The notes under the pieces were generated by a model that had not been told where the DNA came from, did no database searches, and saw only the letters and a list, made by a program, of their open reading frames with translations. Position numbers and translations under genes: made by a program. Source: Aureimonas ureilytica (GTDB taxonomy: Bacteria > Pseudomonadota > Alphaproteobacteria > Rhizobiales > Rhizobiaceae). Taken from it: a stretch of DNA of 64,000 nucleotides. Shown here in pieces: positions 45,151-54,680 of the stretch. The stretch spans positions 1-64,000 of the forward strand of contig NZ_LDQA01000009.1 of NCBI RefSeq assembly GCF_001475935.1, given 5' to 3'. Positions within the stretch are counted from its first letter, which is position 1. Each line of letters opens with the position of its first letter.

Positions 45151-45954
45151 CTATCGTGAGGAAGCGTCGGGCGGGGTGTCGAACACGAGGAGCGACCGGC
45201 CCGTCGCGGGATTGGTGAAGGGAAAGCAGTCCATGGCGAAGACGGCGCGCACCGTCTCGGCCGACAGCGCCTGCATGGGAGGACCATGGGCGACGAGCCG
45301 CCCGGCGCTCAGAACGGCAACCCGATCGGCAAAGGGCGAGACAAGCGCGAGATCGTGCAGAACGGCGACCACGGTGATGCCGAGGCCGCGCGCCAGCGCC
45401 AGCATGTCGGCCCGCGCGCGGGGGTCGAGATGGTTGGTCGGCTCGTCCAGAACGAGGATCGACGGGCGCTGGGCCATCGCCCGCGCGATGCCGGCGCGCT
45501 GGCGCTCGCCACCCGACAGGCTGTCCAGCCGCCGGCTCTCGAGACCGGACAAGCCGACCAGCGCCATGGCATCGCCCGCGGCCGCCCGATCCTCGCGCGC
45601 CGTGGCGCGAGCACGATGGGGGATGCGGCCGAGCCCGATATAGTCGGTGAGGGTCAGCCTCCCGTCCGGTAGGTCGCTCTGGCCGACCACCGCGATCCGA
45701 CGCGCCCGCTCGAGCGGTGCGATCGCCTGGAGGTCGCGCCCGTCGATCGAAACTCGGCCTCGCGTCGGCTGAAGGCGCGCAAAGACGAGGCGCAGAAGCG
45801 AGGTCTTGCCCGCGCCGTTGGGCCCGACCACGGCCAGCCGCTCGCCCGGTTCGATCGCGAGATCGAGACCTTGCAGGATGCCGCGCCCGTCCCGCGCGCA
45901 GAAGTCGATACCGGCGAGATCGATGCGACCGGGCGCGAGCGGGCTGGATGACAT
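45151..45954 (-). CDS. FecE/BtuD-type ABC transporter ATP-binding protein
   Basis: A 267-residue ATPase. Walker A is GPNGAGKTS, the signature is LSGGERQRAGIARAMAQ, and Walker B is ILVLDEPTNHLD, followed by VVAVLHDLALVSPFADRVAVLSAG. The Q-loop region is IAVVGQSDLPDGRLTL. It is the first gene of a three-gene operon (ATPase, binding protein, permease), and its start lies about 110 bases from a Zur-like box. No TonB-dependent receptor gene is in view. Confidence 0.92.
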   Translation of the reverse strand: MSSSPLAPGRIDLAGIDFCARDGRGILQGLDLAIEPGERLAVVGPNGAGKTSLLRLVFARLQPTRGRVSIDGRDLQAIAPLERARRIAVVGQSDLPDGRLTLTDYIGLGRIPHRARATAREDRAAAGDAMALVGLSGLESRRLDSLSGGERQRAGIARAMAQRPSILVLDEPTNHLDPRARADMLALARGLGITVVAVLHDLALVSPFADRVAVLSAGRLVAHGPPMQALSAETVRAVFAMDCFPFTNPATGRSLLVFDTPPDASSR

Positions 45955-46063
45955 GGCACTGCGAACTTCAGATTTTCGAGCCTGAACGGGAGCGCGTCAG
46001 GGACGAACAGGGGGGTGAGGCTGGGTGCGAGGAATGAACCTCGACCGGCAAAAGGGCTTTACG

Positions 46064-46080
46064 ATGTTATATTATAACAT
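46064..46080. promoter_or_regulatory. Zur-like box upstream of the metal transporter operon
   Basis: ATGTTATATTATAACAT, a perfect 8-bp-arm palindrome with one central base, matches the core of the Zur operator ATGTTATANTATAACAT. It is an isolated AT-rich island about 110 bases upstream of the ATPase start. The next gene beyond it is transcribed toward it and ends at 46508, so the transporter is the only promoter it can serve nearby. Confidence 0.68.
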
Positions 46081-46507
46081 TGCAAGCCCCTGCTCGGTGC
46101 GAGGAGACCACGCCTTCGGCGAGAAACTTGCCCAACGCAGACGGACGCCGCATGGGGGAACCGCAGCATCAACGGGATCGAAGCCATAAGGGGGGGTCGC
46201 GAAAGAATCTCTGGGAAGCCGATCCTTTCGGCGCTGGGGGTCGGTCGGCGCAGAGCCGGGTCGGATGAGCGAAGCCGAGTGATGCCTCTCACCCGGCAGG
46301 CTCTATCCCAGAGGCCGCGCGGCGCAAAGCGCGGCCCGATCACGGCTTCGTTCGAGAGCGGCGGAAACGCTCGGCAACGGGCCGGAAAGAGGACGCCGAC
46401 GTCGAGCGCCGCCTTTCGCCGTCCGGTCGGGGAGACGCGTTCGGGCAGGTCCGGGGAGTGTCGACGAACCCGATGCAATCCTGTTCGACACTGATCGGGG
46501 CCAAGCG
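46081..46507. other. Intergenic region, no gene seen
   Basis: GC-rich sequence between the Zur-like box and the end of the diguanylate cyclase gene. Frames on both strands are short or lack starts, and no repeats or terminators stand out. Confidence 0.4.
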
Positions 46508-48319
46508 TCACGCGGCGGCGTCGAGGCCGCCACGCTCGTGCTCCATTCGTGCCGCCTGTTCGATCGCTCGTTCGCGAAAGGCCATCTCCATGCGCGGATG
46601 GAAGACGCGGAACCCGTTGCGCCCCTGTGCCTTGGCCTCGTAGAGCGCCATATCGGCCTGCCGACAGAGCGTTTCGAAATCGAGATGCGCATCGCGCCAG
46701 ATGGCGATGCCGATGCTGACGCCGATATGCGTGCGATGGCCGTCGATCTCGAACGCTTCGGCCAGTCGGCCGACGATGCGCTTGGCGAGCCCGCGCTGCT
46801 CGCCCTCGTCCAGTCCTTGAACGAGGGCGGCGAACTCGTCCCCGCCGAGGCGAGCCAGGCACACGCGGGCATCGCACTGGCTACGCAGCCGGTTCGCCAC
46901 TTCGACCAGAAGCGCGTCGCCGGCTTGATGCCCCAGCTTGTCGTTGACGCTCTTGAAGTGATCGAGATCGAAATACATGATCCCGAGATGCCCCGCCCTG
47001 CCATGGCGCAGCGCATCTTCCGTCATGGTGTCGAAGCCCCGGCGGTTGGCAAGTTCCGTCAGCCGATCCGTTTCGGCCTGAACGCGCAGATCCTCCATCA
47101 ACCGCCGACGCTCGTTGATCTTGGTGGCCAGCACGGACACGGCTGAAAAGAGCGTGCGCATCTCGCTGATCGAACTGTCGAGGCTCATGCGTTCGATCGA
47201 ACGATTGCCGGCCAGCGAGACGACCGCCTCCTGCGCGGTCAGAAGCGGCAGCAGGATCTTGCGCCGAACCGAACCCAGGAACCAGAATGCCGCGCCAAGG
47301 CACAAGAGCGAACCCAGAAGGGTCAAGCCGAGGCGGCTCAAAGCCGTCGCGCGGCGCTCCTCGAACATGCCGATCATGTGCGACAGGTAGAGATTGCGCA
47401 TGTCTTCGAGCGGTTTGAGATGCGGCACGTAAAGCGCCGTCAACTGGCTCGGTTCGATGGAATAGGACGCCCCCGCCTTCCCTTCCGCCACGATCCGGCG
47501 CAGAAGTCCCAACCCTTGCCCGAAGAACTGCTGGCCGATGTCCTGGGCCAGCGGCTGAAACTCGGGATCGGCAGAAAACAGCCTTTGCGTACCGAGCAGG
47601 CGATTGATCTCCAGAAGCCGTCCCTCAGTGCGATAGAAGCGTTCGATCTCGTCTTCCGTCAGCCTTTCGCCGCGGGAGACGGATGGAATGATATGGGAGG
47701 CGATGCGCCCGCCGAACTCGCGCAGGTCGCTGACGCTTTGGGCCACCATCGTGGAACCGGCCACGATCGGTCCCAGAAGCGCGAGGGCTTGCGCCCCCGT
47801 GTCGAGCGCGGCCTGGTAATGGTCCACCACCTCGATCATGCCATCCACGGCCTGGCGCACGCCCTCGCGCGAGCGGCTGCCGGCTGGCATGGCGGCGATT
47901 CGATCGACCTCGGCACGGGCGGCCACCAGTTCGTCATGGGCGTCTGAAATGGTCTGGGCGATCGCTTGGAAGATGAAGGGCTTCGCCCACTGCCGATCCA
48001 TACCGAGCGCAGTGTCCAGCGACAGATCGGTCACGGCGCGAAACTCGGTCAGTCGACGGGTTGCGGCGGCGTCCGATCCCGGTTCGATCGACATGACAAC
48101 GTTGGATGGACCGCGCTCGGCCGAGATGCGATTGGCGGTCGTCAGAAGCAGATGGTAGGCTTTGATGGCATGGAGATTGCGTTCGCCCTCCTGAAATTTC
48201 AGCAGAAGGGGCCAAACGCCCCAAGCCATAGCCAGGATGAGACTGGCCGCAAAGCCCGACAGCGACAGCCGAAGCCATCTCTTCAACGATACGGACTTGC
48301 GGGAAGGGCCGAGCGGCAT
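46508..48319 (-). CDS. Membrane sensor diguanylate cyclase (GGDEF)
   Basis: A 603-residue inner-membrane signalling protein. A first span lies at about 13-37 (LSLSGFAASLILAMAWGVWPLL). A periplasmic region of about 270 residues contains LLLTTANRISAERGPSNVVM, which recalls NIT-type sensor domains. A second span follows (LGLTLLGSLLCLGAAFWFLG), then a HAMP-like linker and the GGDEF domain with LTELANRRGFD and YFDLDHFKSVNDKLGHQAGD. The catalytic loop GGDEF is at about 492-496. The inhibitory RxxD site is not present at its usual place. It should raise c-di-GMP in response to a periplasmic cue. ATG 48319 is chosen for its AAGGTGG; the frame is open 64 codons further but without domain likeness. Confidence 0.9.
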   Translation of the reverse strand: MPLGPSRKSVSLKRWLRLSLSGFAASLILAMAWGVWPLLLKFQEGERNLHAIKAYHLLLTTANRISAERGPSNVVMSIEPGSDAAATRRLTEFRAVTDLSLDTALGMDRQWAKPFIFQAIAQTISDAHDELVAARAEVDRIAAMPAGSRSREGVRQAVDGMIEVVDHYQAALDTGAQALALLGPIVAGSTMVAQSVSDLREFGGRIASHIIPSVSRGERLTEDEIERFYRTEGRLLEINRLLGTQRLFSADPEFQPLAQDIGQQFFGQGLGLLRRIVAEGKAGASYSIEPSQLTALYVPHLKPLEDMRNLYLSHMIGMFEERRATALSRLGLTLLGSLLCLGAAFWFLGSVRRKILLPLLTAQEAVVSLAGNRSIERMSLDSSISEMRTLFSAVSVLATKINERRRLMEDLRVQAETDRLTELANRRGFDTMTEDALRHGRAGHLGIMYFDLDHFKSVNDKLGHQAGDALLVEVANRLRSQCDARVCLARLGGDEFAALVQGLDEGEQRGLAKRIVGRLAEAFEIDGHRTHIGVSIGIAIWRDAHLDFETLCRQADMALYEAKAQGRNGFRVFHPRMEMAFRERAIEQAARMEHERGGLDAAA

Positions 48320-48484
48320 ACCACCTTCGAGGTCTAGAGAGCGTTCGATAATTTCAACAGCAGGCTTGAAATTTTCCTGAATCCAAGCGGGCCCGAGCGC
48401 CATTTCCCCAGAATGGGAAGCCCGCGCCGCCCCTGCAGCATAGGCCTTTCGGCGCGACGACGCGGGCCGCGCCCCGCGCCCCCG

Positions 48485-48513
48485 CTTGAAAAGCGCGCTC
48501 CGTACCGCCATCT
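48485..48513 (+). promoter_or_regulatory. Sigma-32-like heat-shock promoter for htpG
   Basis: CTTGAAA (48485-48491) is followed after 14 bases by CGCCATCT (48506-48513), against the consensus CTTGAAA-N13-17-CCCCATNT (one mismatch in the -10). The distance to the htpG ATG is 41 bases. Heat-shock control of htpG is established in other proteobacteria. Confidence 0.55.
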
Positions 48514-48554
48514 CGCGCCACGACCCCCCATTCGGAGGCTATTGGAACTCGACC

Positions 48555-50438
48555 ATGACTGTTGAAACCGCTGCGCCCGAAACCCGCCCGTTCGAGGCCG
48601 ATGTCGCCAAGCTGCTGCACCTCATGGTGCACTCGGTCTATTCCGACAAGGACGTCTTCTTTCGCGAACTGATCTCCAATGCGGCCGATGCCTGCGAGAA
48701 GCTGCGCTTCGAGGCCCTGAGCGACGCCTCCCTGATGCCGGGCGAAGCGCCGTTCCGGATCGATGTCACGCTTGACCCCGAGGCCAAGCAGTTGACCATC
48801 GAGGACAATGGCATCGGCATGAGCGAGGCGGACCTGTCGGAGGCGCTCGGCACGATCGCGCGCTCGGGTACCAAGGCCTTCATGGAGCGCGTCGCCGGCT
48901 CGAAAGAGGCGGAAGGCAGCCATTTCATCGGCCAGTTCGGGGTCGGCTTCTATTCCGCCTTCATGGTGGCGGACGAGGTGGAGGTCGTGACGCGGCGCGC
49001 GGGCTCCGATCAGGCGTGGCGCTGGCGCTCGGACGGGCTCGGCACCTACACGATCCAGCCGGTGGACGTGGCGGAGGCGCCTGCGCGCGGCACCCGCGTC
49101 ACGCTGCATCTGAAAGACGACGCGGCGACCTACGCGGACGCCTACACGGCCGAATCCACGATCAAGTCGCAGTCCGGCCATGTGCCGGTGCCCATTTGGC
49201 TGAAGGAGAAGCCCGATGCCGAGCCGCGCCAGATCGCGGATGGCGCGGCGCTTTGGATGCGCCCCAAATCCGAATTGAAGCCGGAGGATTACACCGACTT
49301 CTACCGCTCCTTCGCTGGACAATACGACGAGCCCGCGCTGACGCTGCATTACCGCGCCGAAGGCCTGCACGAATATTCCGTGCTCGCCTTCGTGCCGGAA
49401 TCGAAGCCCTTCGACCTGTTCGACCCGGACCGCGCCGGGCGCTTGAAGCTCTATGTCCGGCGCGTCTTCATCACCGACGAGGCGGAGATCCTGCCGCGCT
49501 ATCTGCGCTTCGTGCGCGGCCTCGTGGACTCGGCCGACCTGCCGCTCAACGTCTCGCGCGAGATGATCCAGGAAAGCCCGGCGCTCGCCGCCATCAAAAA
49601 GGGCGTCACCAACCGCGTCCTGTCGGAGCTGGAGAAGCTCGCCGACAAGGAGCCCGAGCGCTACTTGAAGATCTGGGACACATTCGGCCCGGTGCTGAAG
49701 GAAGGCCTTTACGAGGATTACGGCCGCCGCGCGGCGCTGCTGTCGCTCGCCCGCTTCAAGACCACGGGTTCGGGGAGCGAATGGCGCTCGCTGAAGGATT
49801 ACGTCGCCAACCTGAAAGAAGGTCAGGACGCGATCTACTACGCGGTCGGCACCGATCTCGACCGGCTTCTCGCCTCGCCGCAGCTGGAGGGCTTCCGGGC
49901 GCGCGGCATCGACGTTCTGCTCCTGCCCGATCATGTCGATAGTTTCTGGGTCACGGGCGGCATCGAATACGAGGGCAAGCCCTTCCGCTCGGTGACGCAG
50001 GGTCTTGCCGATCTCGGCAAGATCAAGCTGACCGAGGGCGAGGCGGACAGCGCCGATGTGTCCGACGAGGTCGGCGGCTTCATCGCCTTCGCCAAGACGG
50101 TGCTCGGCGACAGCGTGTCGGATGTGCGCGCGTCCGAACGCCTGCGCGAAAGCGCGGTCTGCCTTGTTGCGCCCGACACGGGGATGGACCGGCAGTTGGA
50201 GCGCCTTCTGGCGAGCGCCGGGCGCGCGCCCGCCCCGTCGAAGCCCGTCCTGGAGATCAACCCGCGCCACGAGCTGGTGGAGCGACTGAGCCGGCTCAGC
50301 GAAAGCGAGACAAGCCTTCGCGAGGACGCGGCCCATCTCCTGTTCGACGAGGCGCGCATCGCGGACGGCGAAGCGCCCCTCGACCCGCGCGGCTTCTCCG
50401 CCCGTCTCGCCCGCGTTCTGACCCGCGCTGCGGGCTAA
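48555..50438 (+). CDS. htpG: Molecular chaperone HtpG (Hsp90)
   Basis: A 627-residue ATP-dependent chaperone. The N-terminal GHKL ATPase region shows SDKDVFFRELISNAADACEK, EDNGIGMSEADL, IARSGTKAFME and FIGQFGVGFYSAFMVADEVE. The middle domain has KLYVRRVFITDEAEILPRYL, RFVRGLVDSADLPLNVSREM and IQESPALAAIKKG. A C-terminal dimerisation domain completes the usual length. ATG 48555 fits family N-termini (a short lead, then RPFEADVAKLLHLMVHSVY). A sigma-32-like promoter lies 41 bases upstream and a terminator hairpin follows at 50482, so it is a single-gene unit divergent from the diguanylate cyclase gene. Confidence 0.96.
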   Translation: MTVETAAPETRPFEADVAKLLHLMVHSVYSDKDVFFRELISNAADACEKLRFEALSDASLMPGEAPFRIDVTLDPEAKQLTIEDNGIGMSEADLSEALGTIARSGTKAFMERVAGSKEAEGSHFIGQFGVGFYSAFMVADEVEVVTRRAGSDQAWRWRSDGLGTYTIQPVDVAEAPARGTRVTLHLKDDAATYADAYTAESTIKSQSGHVPVPIWLKEKPDAEPRQIADGAALWMRPKSELKPEDYTDFYRSFAGQYDEPALTLHYRAEGLHEYSVLAFVPESKPFDLFDPDRAGRLKLYVRRVFITDEAEILPRYLRFVRGLVDSADLPLNVSREMIQESPALAAIKKGVTNRVLSELEKLADKEPERYLKIWDTFGPVLKEGLYEDYGRRAALLSLARFKTTGSGSEWRSLKDYVANLKEGQDAIYYAVGTDLDRLLASPQLEGFRARGIDVLLLPDHVDSFWVTGGIEYEGKPFRSVTQGLADLGKIKLTEGEADSADVSDEVGGFIAFAKTVLGDSVSDVRASERLRESAVCLVAPDTGMDRQLERLLASAGRAPAPSKPVLEINPRHELVERLSRLSESETSLREDAAHLLFDEARIADGEAPLDPRGFSARLARVLTRAAG

Positions 50439-50481
50439 GGCGGATCAAAGAGACGAAGCCGGCTAACGGCCTCTCCATAAG

Positions 50482-50510
50482 CGGCGAGCGCTTCGATGCG
50501 CTCGCCGTTT
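50482..50510 (+). terminator. Terminator after htpG
   Basis: CGGCGAGCGC (50482-50491) pairs with GCGCTCGCCG (50498-50507) around TTCGAT, followed by TTT. It begins 43 bases after the htpG stop. Confidence 0.7.
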
Positions 50511-51115
50511 CAGCATGTACGCGTTGCGCAAGATGCCGTTGGACGGGAGCGCCCGCTTCGACGCAGGAGGCAGCGCGTCTTATGCACCAGACCGGATTGA
50601 ATGGTTCTCCGCGGCGCCGAGTTGAACACGTGGCGAGCCTGACCGACCGTCGCGCCATAGGCCGGGCTTATGCTCCTCTCGACGCCGAGATCACAACCGC
50701 CCCGGACCGCAAGGCGAAAGCCCGTCCATCATCCCGCACGATACGTCGCAGCCTGGGCGGATGATACGATCCGCAGCGGGATGTTCGATTCGAAGAGCAG
50801 GTCCGCGTCCGCGATCTCCGCTTTCGCTTCGCGGCGGCGCCAACAGATTTTCAGTGGCCGTACACGACATTGGTGAGCACGGCCTCAGCGACAGGCGCGG
50901 CTATCGCGACGTCATCGACATCCGCAACACAAAACGGCACATCAACGGCTCGCATGGCGCCGGCAGGGTCTACCGCATGGCGGATCTCAAGCTGACGCGA
51001 CGTCACACCGAGAGCTTGTAATCGGTGGCCAGCCACCGTCTCGGATCGCAACGATCGGGCGGCGTTTTCGTTAGGACATCATGAGGTTAGGGATTCAGAA
51101 GGAGCCTTGGAACTC
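50511..51115. other. Intergenic region, possible gene debris
   Basis: About 600 bases without a supported gene. On the minus strand a reading frame near 50710-50860 gives CWRRREAKAEIADADLLFES followed by NIPLRIVSSAQAATYRAG and a stop. This looks protein-like but has no start or ribosome site, so it may be a remnant. The rest shows nothing recognisable. Confidence 0.35.
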
Positions 51116-51334
51116 ATGTCACGAACTGTTCGCATCGTTCATCGTCCGTCCACCGTCTGGGAACGCAACCAGGCCGAGGGCGGCATCCGGCACCATCAGA
51201 TCGCGGCCTATCGCGAAGTGACGCGTGTCTTCGTGCATCCTCGTCGATCAGATGCAGCCCTGCCGAGCGCAGCGGTCGCATCGGCGGCCCTCGAAGCCAA
51301 TGCCACCGAACAAGGGGCCTGCGTCAGCGCCTGA
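51116..51334 (+). CDS. Small hypothetical protein
   Basis: A 72-residue protein, MSRTVRIVHRPSTVWERNQA then EGGIRHHQIAAYREVTRVFV, ending in an Ala-rich tail. AAGGAG lies 11 bases before the ATG and two bases before an in-frame TTG at 51107, so the start could be either. A strong bidirectional hairpin terminator follows the stop at about 20 bases, which argues that something is transcribed here. No family is recognised. It is convergent with ilvD. Confidence 0.5.
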   Translation: MSRTVRIVHRPSTVWERNQAEGGIRHHQIAAYREVTRVFVHPRRSDAALPSAAVASAALEANATEQGACVSA

Positions 51335-51352
51335 TCGACGCAGACCTATGTC

Positions 51353-51397
51353 ATGCGAAAGGGCCGGTCCACTCGCGGCGGACCGGCCCTTTCGCAT
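51353..51397. terminator. Perfect bidirectional terminator hairpin
   Basis: ATGCGAAAGGGCCGGTCC (51353-51370) and GGACCGGCCCTTTCGCAT (51380-51397) are perfect 18-bp arms with a 9-base loop, between two convergent genes (the 72-residue protein and ilvD). It can terminate both strands. Only short T-runs occur within the arms. Confidence 0.75.
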
Positions 51398-51439
51398 ATC
51401 TCAAGGTAAGCCACGCTCTGTCGGCGCGGCTTCAAGGGG

Positions 51440-53284
51440 CTAGTCGAGCTGGCGCACCGCGCCCTTGGCCGCGCTGGTGGTCATCGAGGCATAGGCCTTG
51501 AGCGCGGTCGTCACCTTGCGCTTGCGGATCTCGGCGGGCTTCCAGGCGTCGCGGCCCTTGGCCTCCATCTCGGCGCGGCGGCGCGCGAGTTCCGCGTCGT
51601 CCACGGCGAGGTGAATGGAGCGGTTCGGAATGTCGATCTCGATCCGGTCGCCTTCCTCGGCGAGCGCGATCAAGCCGCCTTCCGCCGCTTCCGGCGACAC
51701 GTGGCCGATCGACAGACCCGACGAGCCGCCCGAGAAGCGCCCATCGGTGACAAGCGCACAGGCTTTGCCGAGGCCCTTCGACTTCAGATAGCTCGTGGGA
51801 TAGAGCATTTCCTGCATGCCCGGCCCGCCACGCGGTCCCTCGTAGCGGATCAGGACGACATCGCCCGGCTCGATCTGGCCGGACAGGATCGCCTTCACCG
51901 AGGCGTCCTGGCTTTCGAACACGCGGGCGCGGCCGGTGAATTTCAGGATCGATTCATCGACGCCCGCCGTCTTCACGATGCAGCCGTCCTCGGCGAGATT
52001 GCCATAAAGCACCGCGAGGCCGCCGTCGCGCGAGAAGGCGTGTTCCAGATTGCGGATGACGCCGGCGTCGCGGTCGTCGTCCACCGTATCAAAACGGCGA
52101 TCCTGGCTGAAGGCGACCTGCGTCGGCACGCCGCCGGGCGCGGCGCGGAAGAAGTCGCGAACGGTCTGGCTTTCGGTGCGCTTGATGTCCCAGCGGTCCA
52201 GCGCGGCGCCGAGATTTTCGGCATGGACGGAGCCGACCGAGGTGTCGAGAAGGCCGGCGCGATCGAGTTCGCCCAGAATGCCCATGATACCGCCGGCGCG
52301 ATGGACGTCCTCCATATGGACGTTGGCGATCGAGGGCGCGACCTTGCAGAGAACGGGAACGCGGCGCGACAGGCGGTCGATATCGGCCATGGTGAAATCC
52401 ACCTCGGCCTCGTGCGCGGCGGCCAAGAGATGCAGCACCGTGTTGGTCGAGCCGCCCATGGCGATGTCGAGCGTCATGGCGTTCTCGAAGGCGGCAAAGC
52501 TCGCGATGGAGCGCGGCAGAACCGAGGCGTCGTCCTGCTCGTAATAGCGGCGCGCGAGATCGACCACGAGATGGCCGGCCTCGACGAAGAGGCGCTTGCG
52601 CTCGGCATGGGTGGCGAGCGTCGAGCCATTGCCCGGCAGCGACAGGCCGAGGGCTTCGGTCAGGCAATTCATCGAATTGGCGGTGAACATGCCCGAGCAG
52701 GAGCCGCAGGTCGGGCAGGCCGAGCGCTCGATGGTCTTGACGTCCTCGTCCGAGATGCGGTCGTCGGCGGCCGCGATCATCGCGTCCACGAGGTCGAGCT
52801 TCTTCTCGGTCATGTCGGGCCAGACGACCTTGCCCGCTTCCATCGGACCGCCCGAGACGAAGACGGCGGGGATGTTGAGGCGCATGGCGGCCATCAACAT
52901 GCCCGGCGTGATCTTGTCGCAGTTCGAGATGCAGACCATGGCGTCGGCGCAATGCGCGTTGACCATGTATTCGACCGAGTCGGCGATCAGCTCGCGCGAG
53001 GGCAGCGAGTAGAGCATGCCGTCATGGCCCATCGCGATGCCGTCATCGACGGCGATCGTGTTGAACTCCTTCGCGACGCCGCCGGCCGCCTCGATCTCGC
53101 GGGCGACGAGCTGGCCGAGGTCCTTCAGATGCACATGGCCCGGCACGAACTGCGTGAAGGAATTGACCACGGCGATGATCGGCTTGCCGAAGTCGGAATC
53201 CTTCATGCCCGTGGCGCGCCAGAGGCCACGGGCCCCGGCCATGTTGCGGCCATGGGTGGTCGTGCGGGAACGATATGCGGGCAT
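51440..53284 (-). CDS. ilvD: Dihydroxy-acid dehydratase
   Basis: A 614-residue iron-sulfur enzyme of valine, leucine, isoleucine and pantothenate biosynthesis, converting dihydroxy-acids to 2-oxo-acids. Signatures are [40 protein letters not shown] and [13 protein letters not shown], with the C-terminal [20 protein letters not shown]. The length matches E. coli IlvD (616). AGGAGGTTTTC before ATG 53284 fixes the start; the frame open to 53431 is upstream sequence. It stands alone on the minus strand, with a terminator hairpin shared with the convergent small gene. Confidence 0.96.
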   Translation of the reverse strand: MPAYRSRTTTHGRNMAGARGLWRATGMKDSDFGKPIIAVVNSFTQFVPGHVHLKDLGQLVAREIEAAGGVAKEFNTIAVDDGIAMGHDGMLYSLPSRELIADSVEYMVNAHCADAMVCISNCDKITPGMLMAAMRLNIPAVFVSGGPMEAGKVVWPDMTEKKLDLVDAMIAAADDRISDEDVKTIERSACPTCGSCSGMFTANSMNCLTEALGLSLPGNGSTLATHAERKRLFVEAGHLVVDLARRYYEQDDASVLPRSIASFAAFENAMTLDIAMGGSTNTVLHLLAAAHEAEVDFTMADIDRLSRRVPVLCKVAPSIANVHMEDVHRAGGIMGILGELDRAGLLDTSVGSVHAENLGAALDRWDIKRTESQTVRDFFRAAPGGVPTQVAFSQDRRFDTVDDDRDAGVIRNLEHAFSRDGGLAVLYGNLAEDGCIVKTAGVDESILKFTGRARVFESQDASVKAILSGQIEPGDVVLIRYEGPRGGPGMQEMLYPTSYLKSKGLGKACALVTDGRFSGGSSGLSIGHVSPEAAEGGLIALAEEGDRIEIDIPNRSIHLAVDDAELARRRAEMEAKGRDAWKPAEIRKRKVTTALKAYASMTTSAAKGAVRQLD

Positions 53285-53685
53285 GAAAACCTCCTGTGCC
53301 CGGGTGGGCGTACCCGCCATTACACCTATTCCTGAATCATTCCAACTGTCTGTGGTCCGATGTTTTTCTTGTCGGCTGAAGGTGACCGGCGCGTGGCGGC
53401 GCCCTTCGCGGGACCGCGGGTGGTTCGGCAAACCCTTTCAAGCATGAGCAGCGCGCTTTAACCCATGCCGGCGCGGTCGAGCGCCCCGACCATGCTGTGT
53501 GTAATCGGATGCAGCCAGACCCAATGGCCTTTCCGCGTGCTATCTCTGGCCTTCGAATGGACCCACAGCGCGTCGATCACGCCCGCGTGAGGTTCACGCT
53601 GATGTCATGCGGGCTGCGTAAGGCCGCCGAAACGATCCGTTTGCCCCCGCTTTCCGGGCGCATTCGACCTATGGGGGACTTGTCC
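53285..53685. other. Intergenic region between ilvD and the ABC transporter
   Basis: About 400 bases that should hold divergent promoters for ilvD and the FbpA-like gene. No coding frame with a plausible start or family is seen, and no clear Fur-type box or leader peptide. Confidence 0.4.
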
Positions 53686-54669
53686 ATGTCACGCCTCTTC
53701 GGCCTTGCCGCCAGCCTGTCTCTTGCCGCCCTCGCTCTTGCCGGCCCCGCCTTGGCCGAGAGCAAGCTCACGCTCTACACGAGCCAGCCGAACGAGGACG
53801 CGCAGGCGACCGTCGATGCCTTCAAAGCCGCGCATCCCGACATCACGGTGGAATGGGTGCGCGAGGGCACGACCAAGGTGATGGCGAAGCTCCAGGCCGA
53901 GTTCGCCGCCGGCGCGCCGCAGCCCGACGTGCTTCTGATCGCCGACAGCGTGACCATGGAAGGCCTGAAGCGGGACGGGCGGCTCCTGCCCTTCCCCGAG
54001 GCCGACACCAAGGGCTTCGACGCCGCGCTGGTAGACAAGGACCATACCTATTTCTCCACCAAGCTGATCACCACCGGCCTGGTGGCCAACATGCGGGCTG
54101 GCGAAGCGCCGCGCGCCTGGAAGGATCTGCTCAAGCCCGAGATCGCCGCCAAGACCACCATGCCGAGCCCGCTCACCTCGGGCGCGGCGCTGGTGCATGT
54201 CGCGACGCTGGCGCAGAATTCCGAGTTCGGCTGGCCCTATCTGGAAACGCTCGCCAAGGAGGGCACGAGCGCCAGCGGTGGCAATGGCGCGGTGATGAAG
54301 TCGGTGGCCGGCGGCGAAAAGGCTTACGGCGTGATCGTCGATTATCTCGCCATCCGGGAAGCGGCCAAGGGCGCGCCGGTGAGCTTCGTGTTCCCGACTG
54401 AAGGCGTGTCGGCGGTGACCGAGCCCGTCGCCATCCTGAAGACCGCCCAGAACCCGGACGGCGCCAAGCTCTTCGTCAACTTCCTGCTCAGCGAAGCCGG
54501 CCAGAAGCTGGCGGCTCGCCAAGGCTATCTGCCCGCGCGCAGCGGCATCGAAGGCCCGGCGGGCTTCCCCGCGCGCGACACGATCAAGCTCCTGCCCTTC
54601 GACCCGGCCAAGGCGCTGGCCGACGAGGCCGAGAACAAGAAGCGCTTTTCCGAACTCTTCGGCGGCTGA
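53686..54669 (+). CDS. ABC transporter substrate-binding protein (FbpA/AfuA type)
   Basis: A 327-residue periplasmic binding protein. The signal peptide MSRLFGLAASLSLAALALAG ends PALAES. The mature protein begins SKLTLYTSQPNEDAQATVDA, the standard opening of iron(III)-binding and 2-aminoethylphosphonate-binding proteins. The tyrosine pair expected for iron is not clear, so the ligand may be iron, phosphonate or another small solute. GGGGGACTTGTCC before ATG 53686 sets the start. The permease gene follows 11 bases later and the ATPase is encoded convergently downstream. It collects the ligand for the two-domain permease. Confidence 0.88.
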   Translation: MSRLFGLAASLSLAALALAGPALAESKLTLYTSQPNEDAQATVDAFKAAHPDITVEWVREGTTKVMAKLQAEFAAGAPQPDVLLIADSVTMEGLKRDGRLLPFPEADTKGFDAALVDKDHTYFSTKLITTGLVANMRAGEAPRAWKDLLKPEIAAKTTMPSPLTSGAALVHVATLAQNSEFGWPYLETLAKEGTSASGGNGAVMKSVAGGEKAYGVIVDYLAIREAAKGAPVSFVFPTEGVSAVTEPVAILKTAQNPDGAKLFVNFLLSEAGQKLAARQGYLPARSGIEGPAGFPARDTIKLLPFDPAKALADEAENKKRFSELFGG

Positions 54670-54680
54670 GGCACGACGCG

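Noticed and set aside
45955-46063. Possible cobalamin riboswitch before the FecBCD-like operon
   Set aside because: The leader is only about 110 bases and shows no B12-box-like conserved segment; the Zur-like palindrome explains it better.
48354-50336. Minus-strand open frame of about 660 codons across htpG
   Set aside because: High-GC antisense shadow; htpG is unambiguous on the plus strand.
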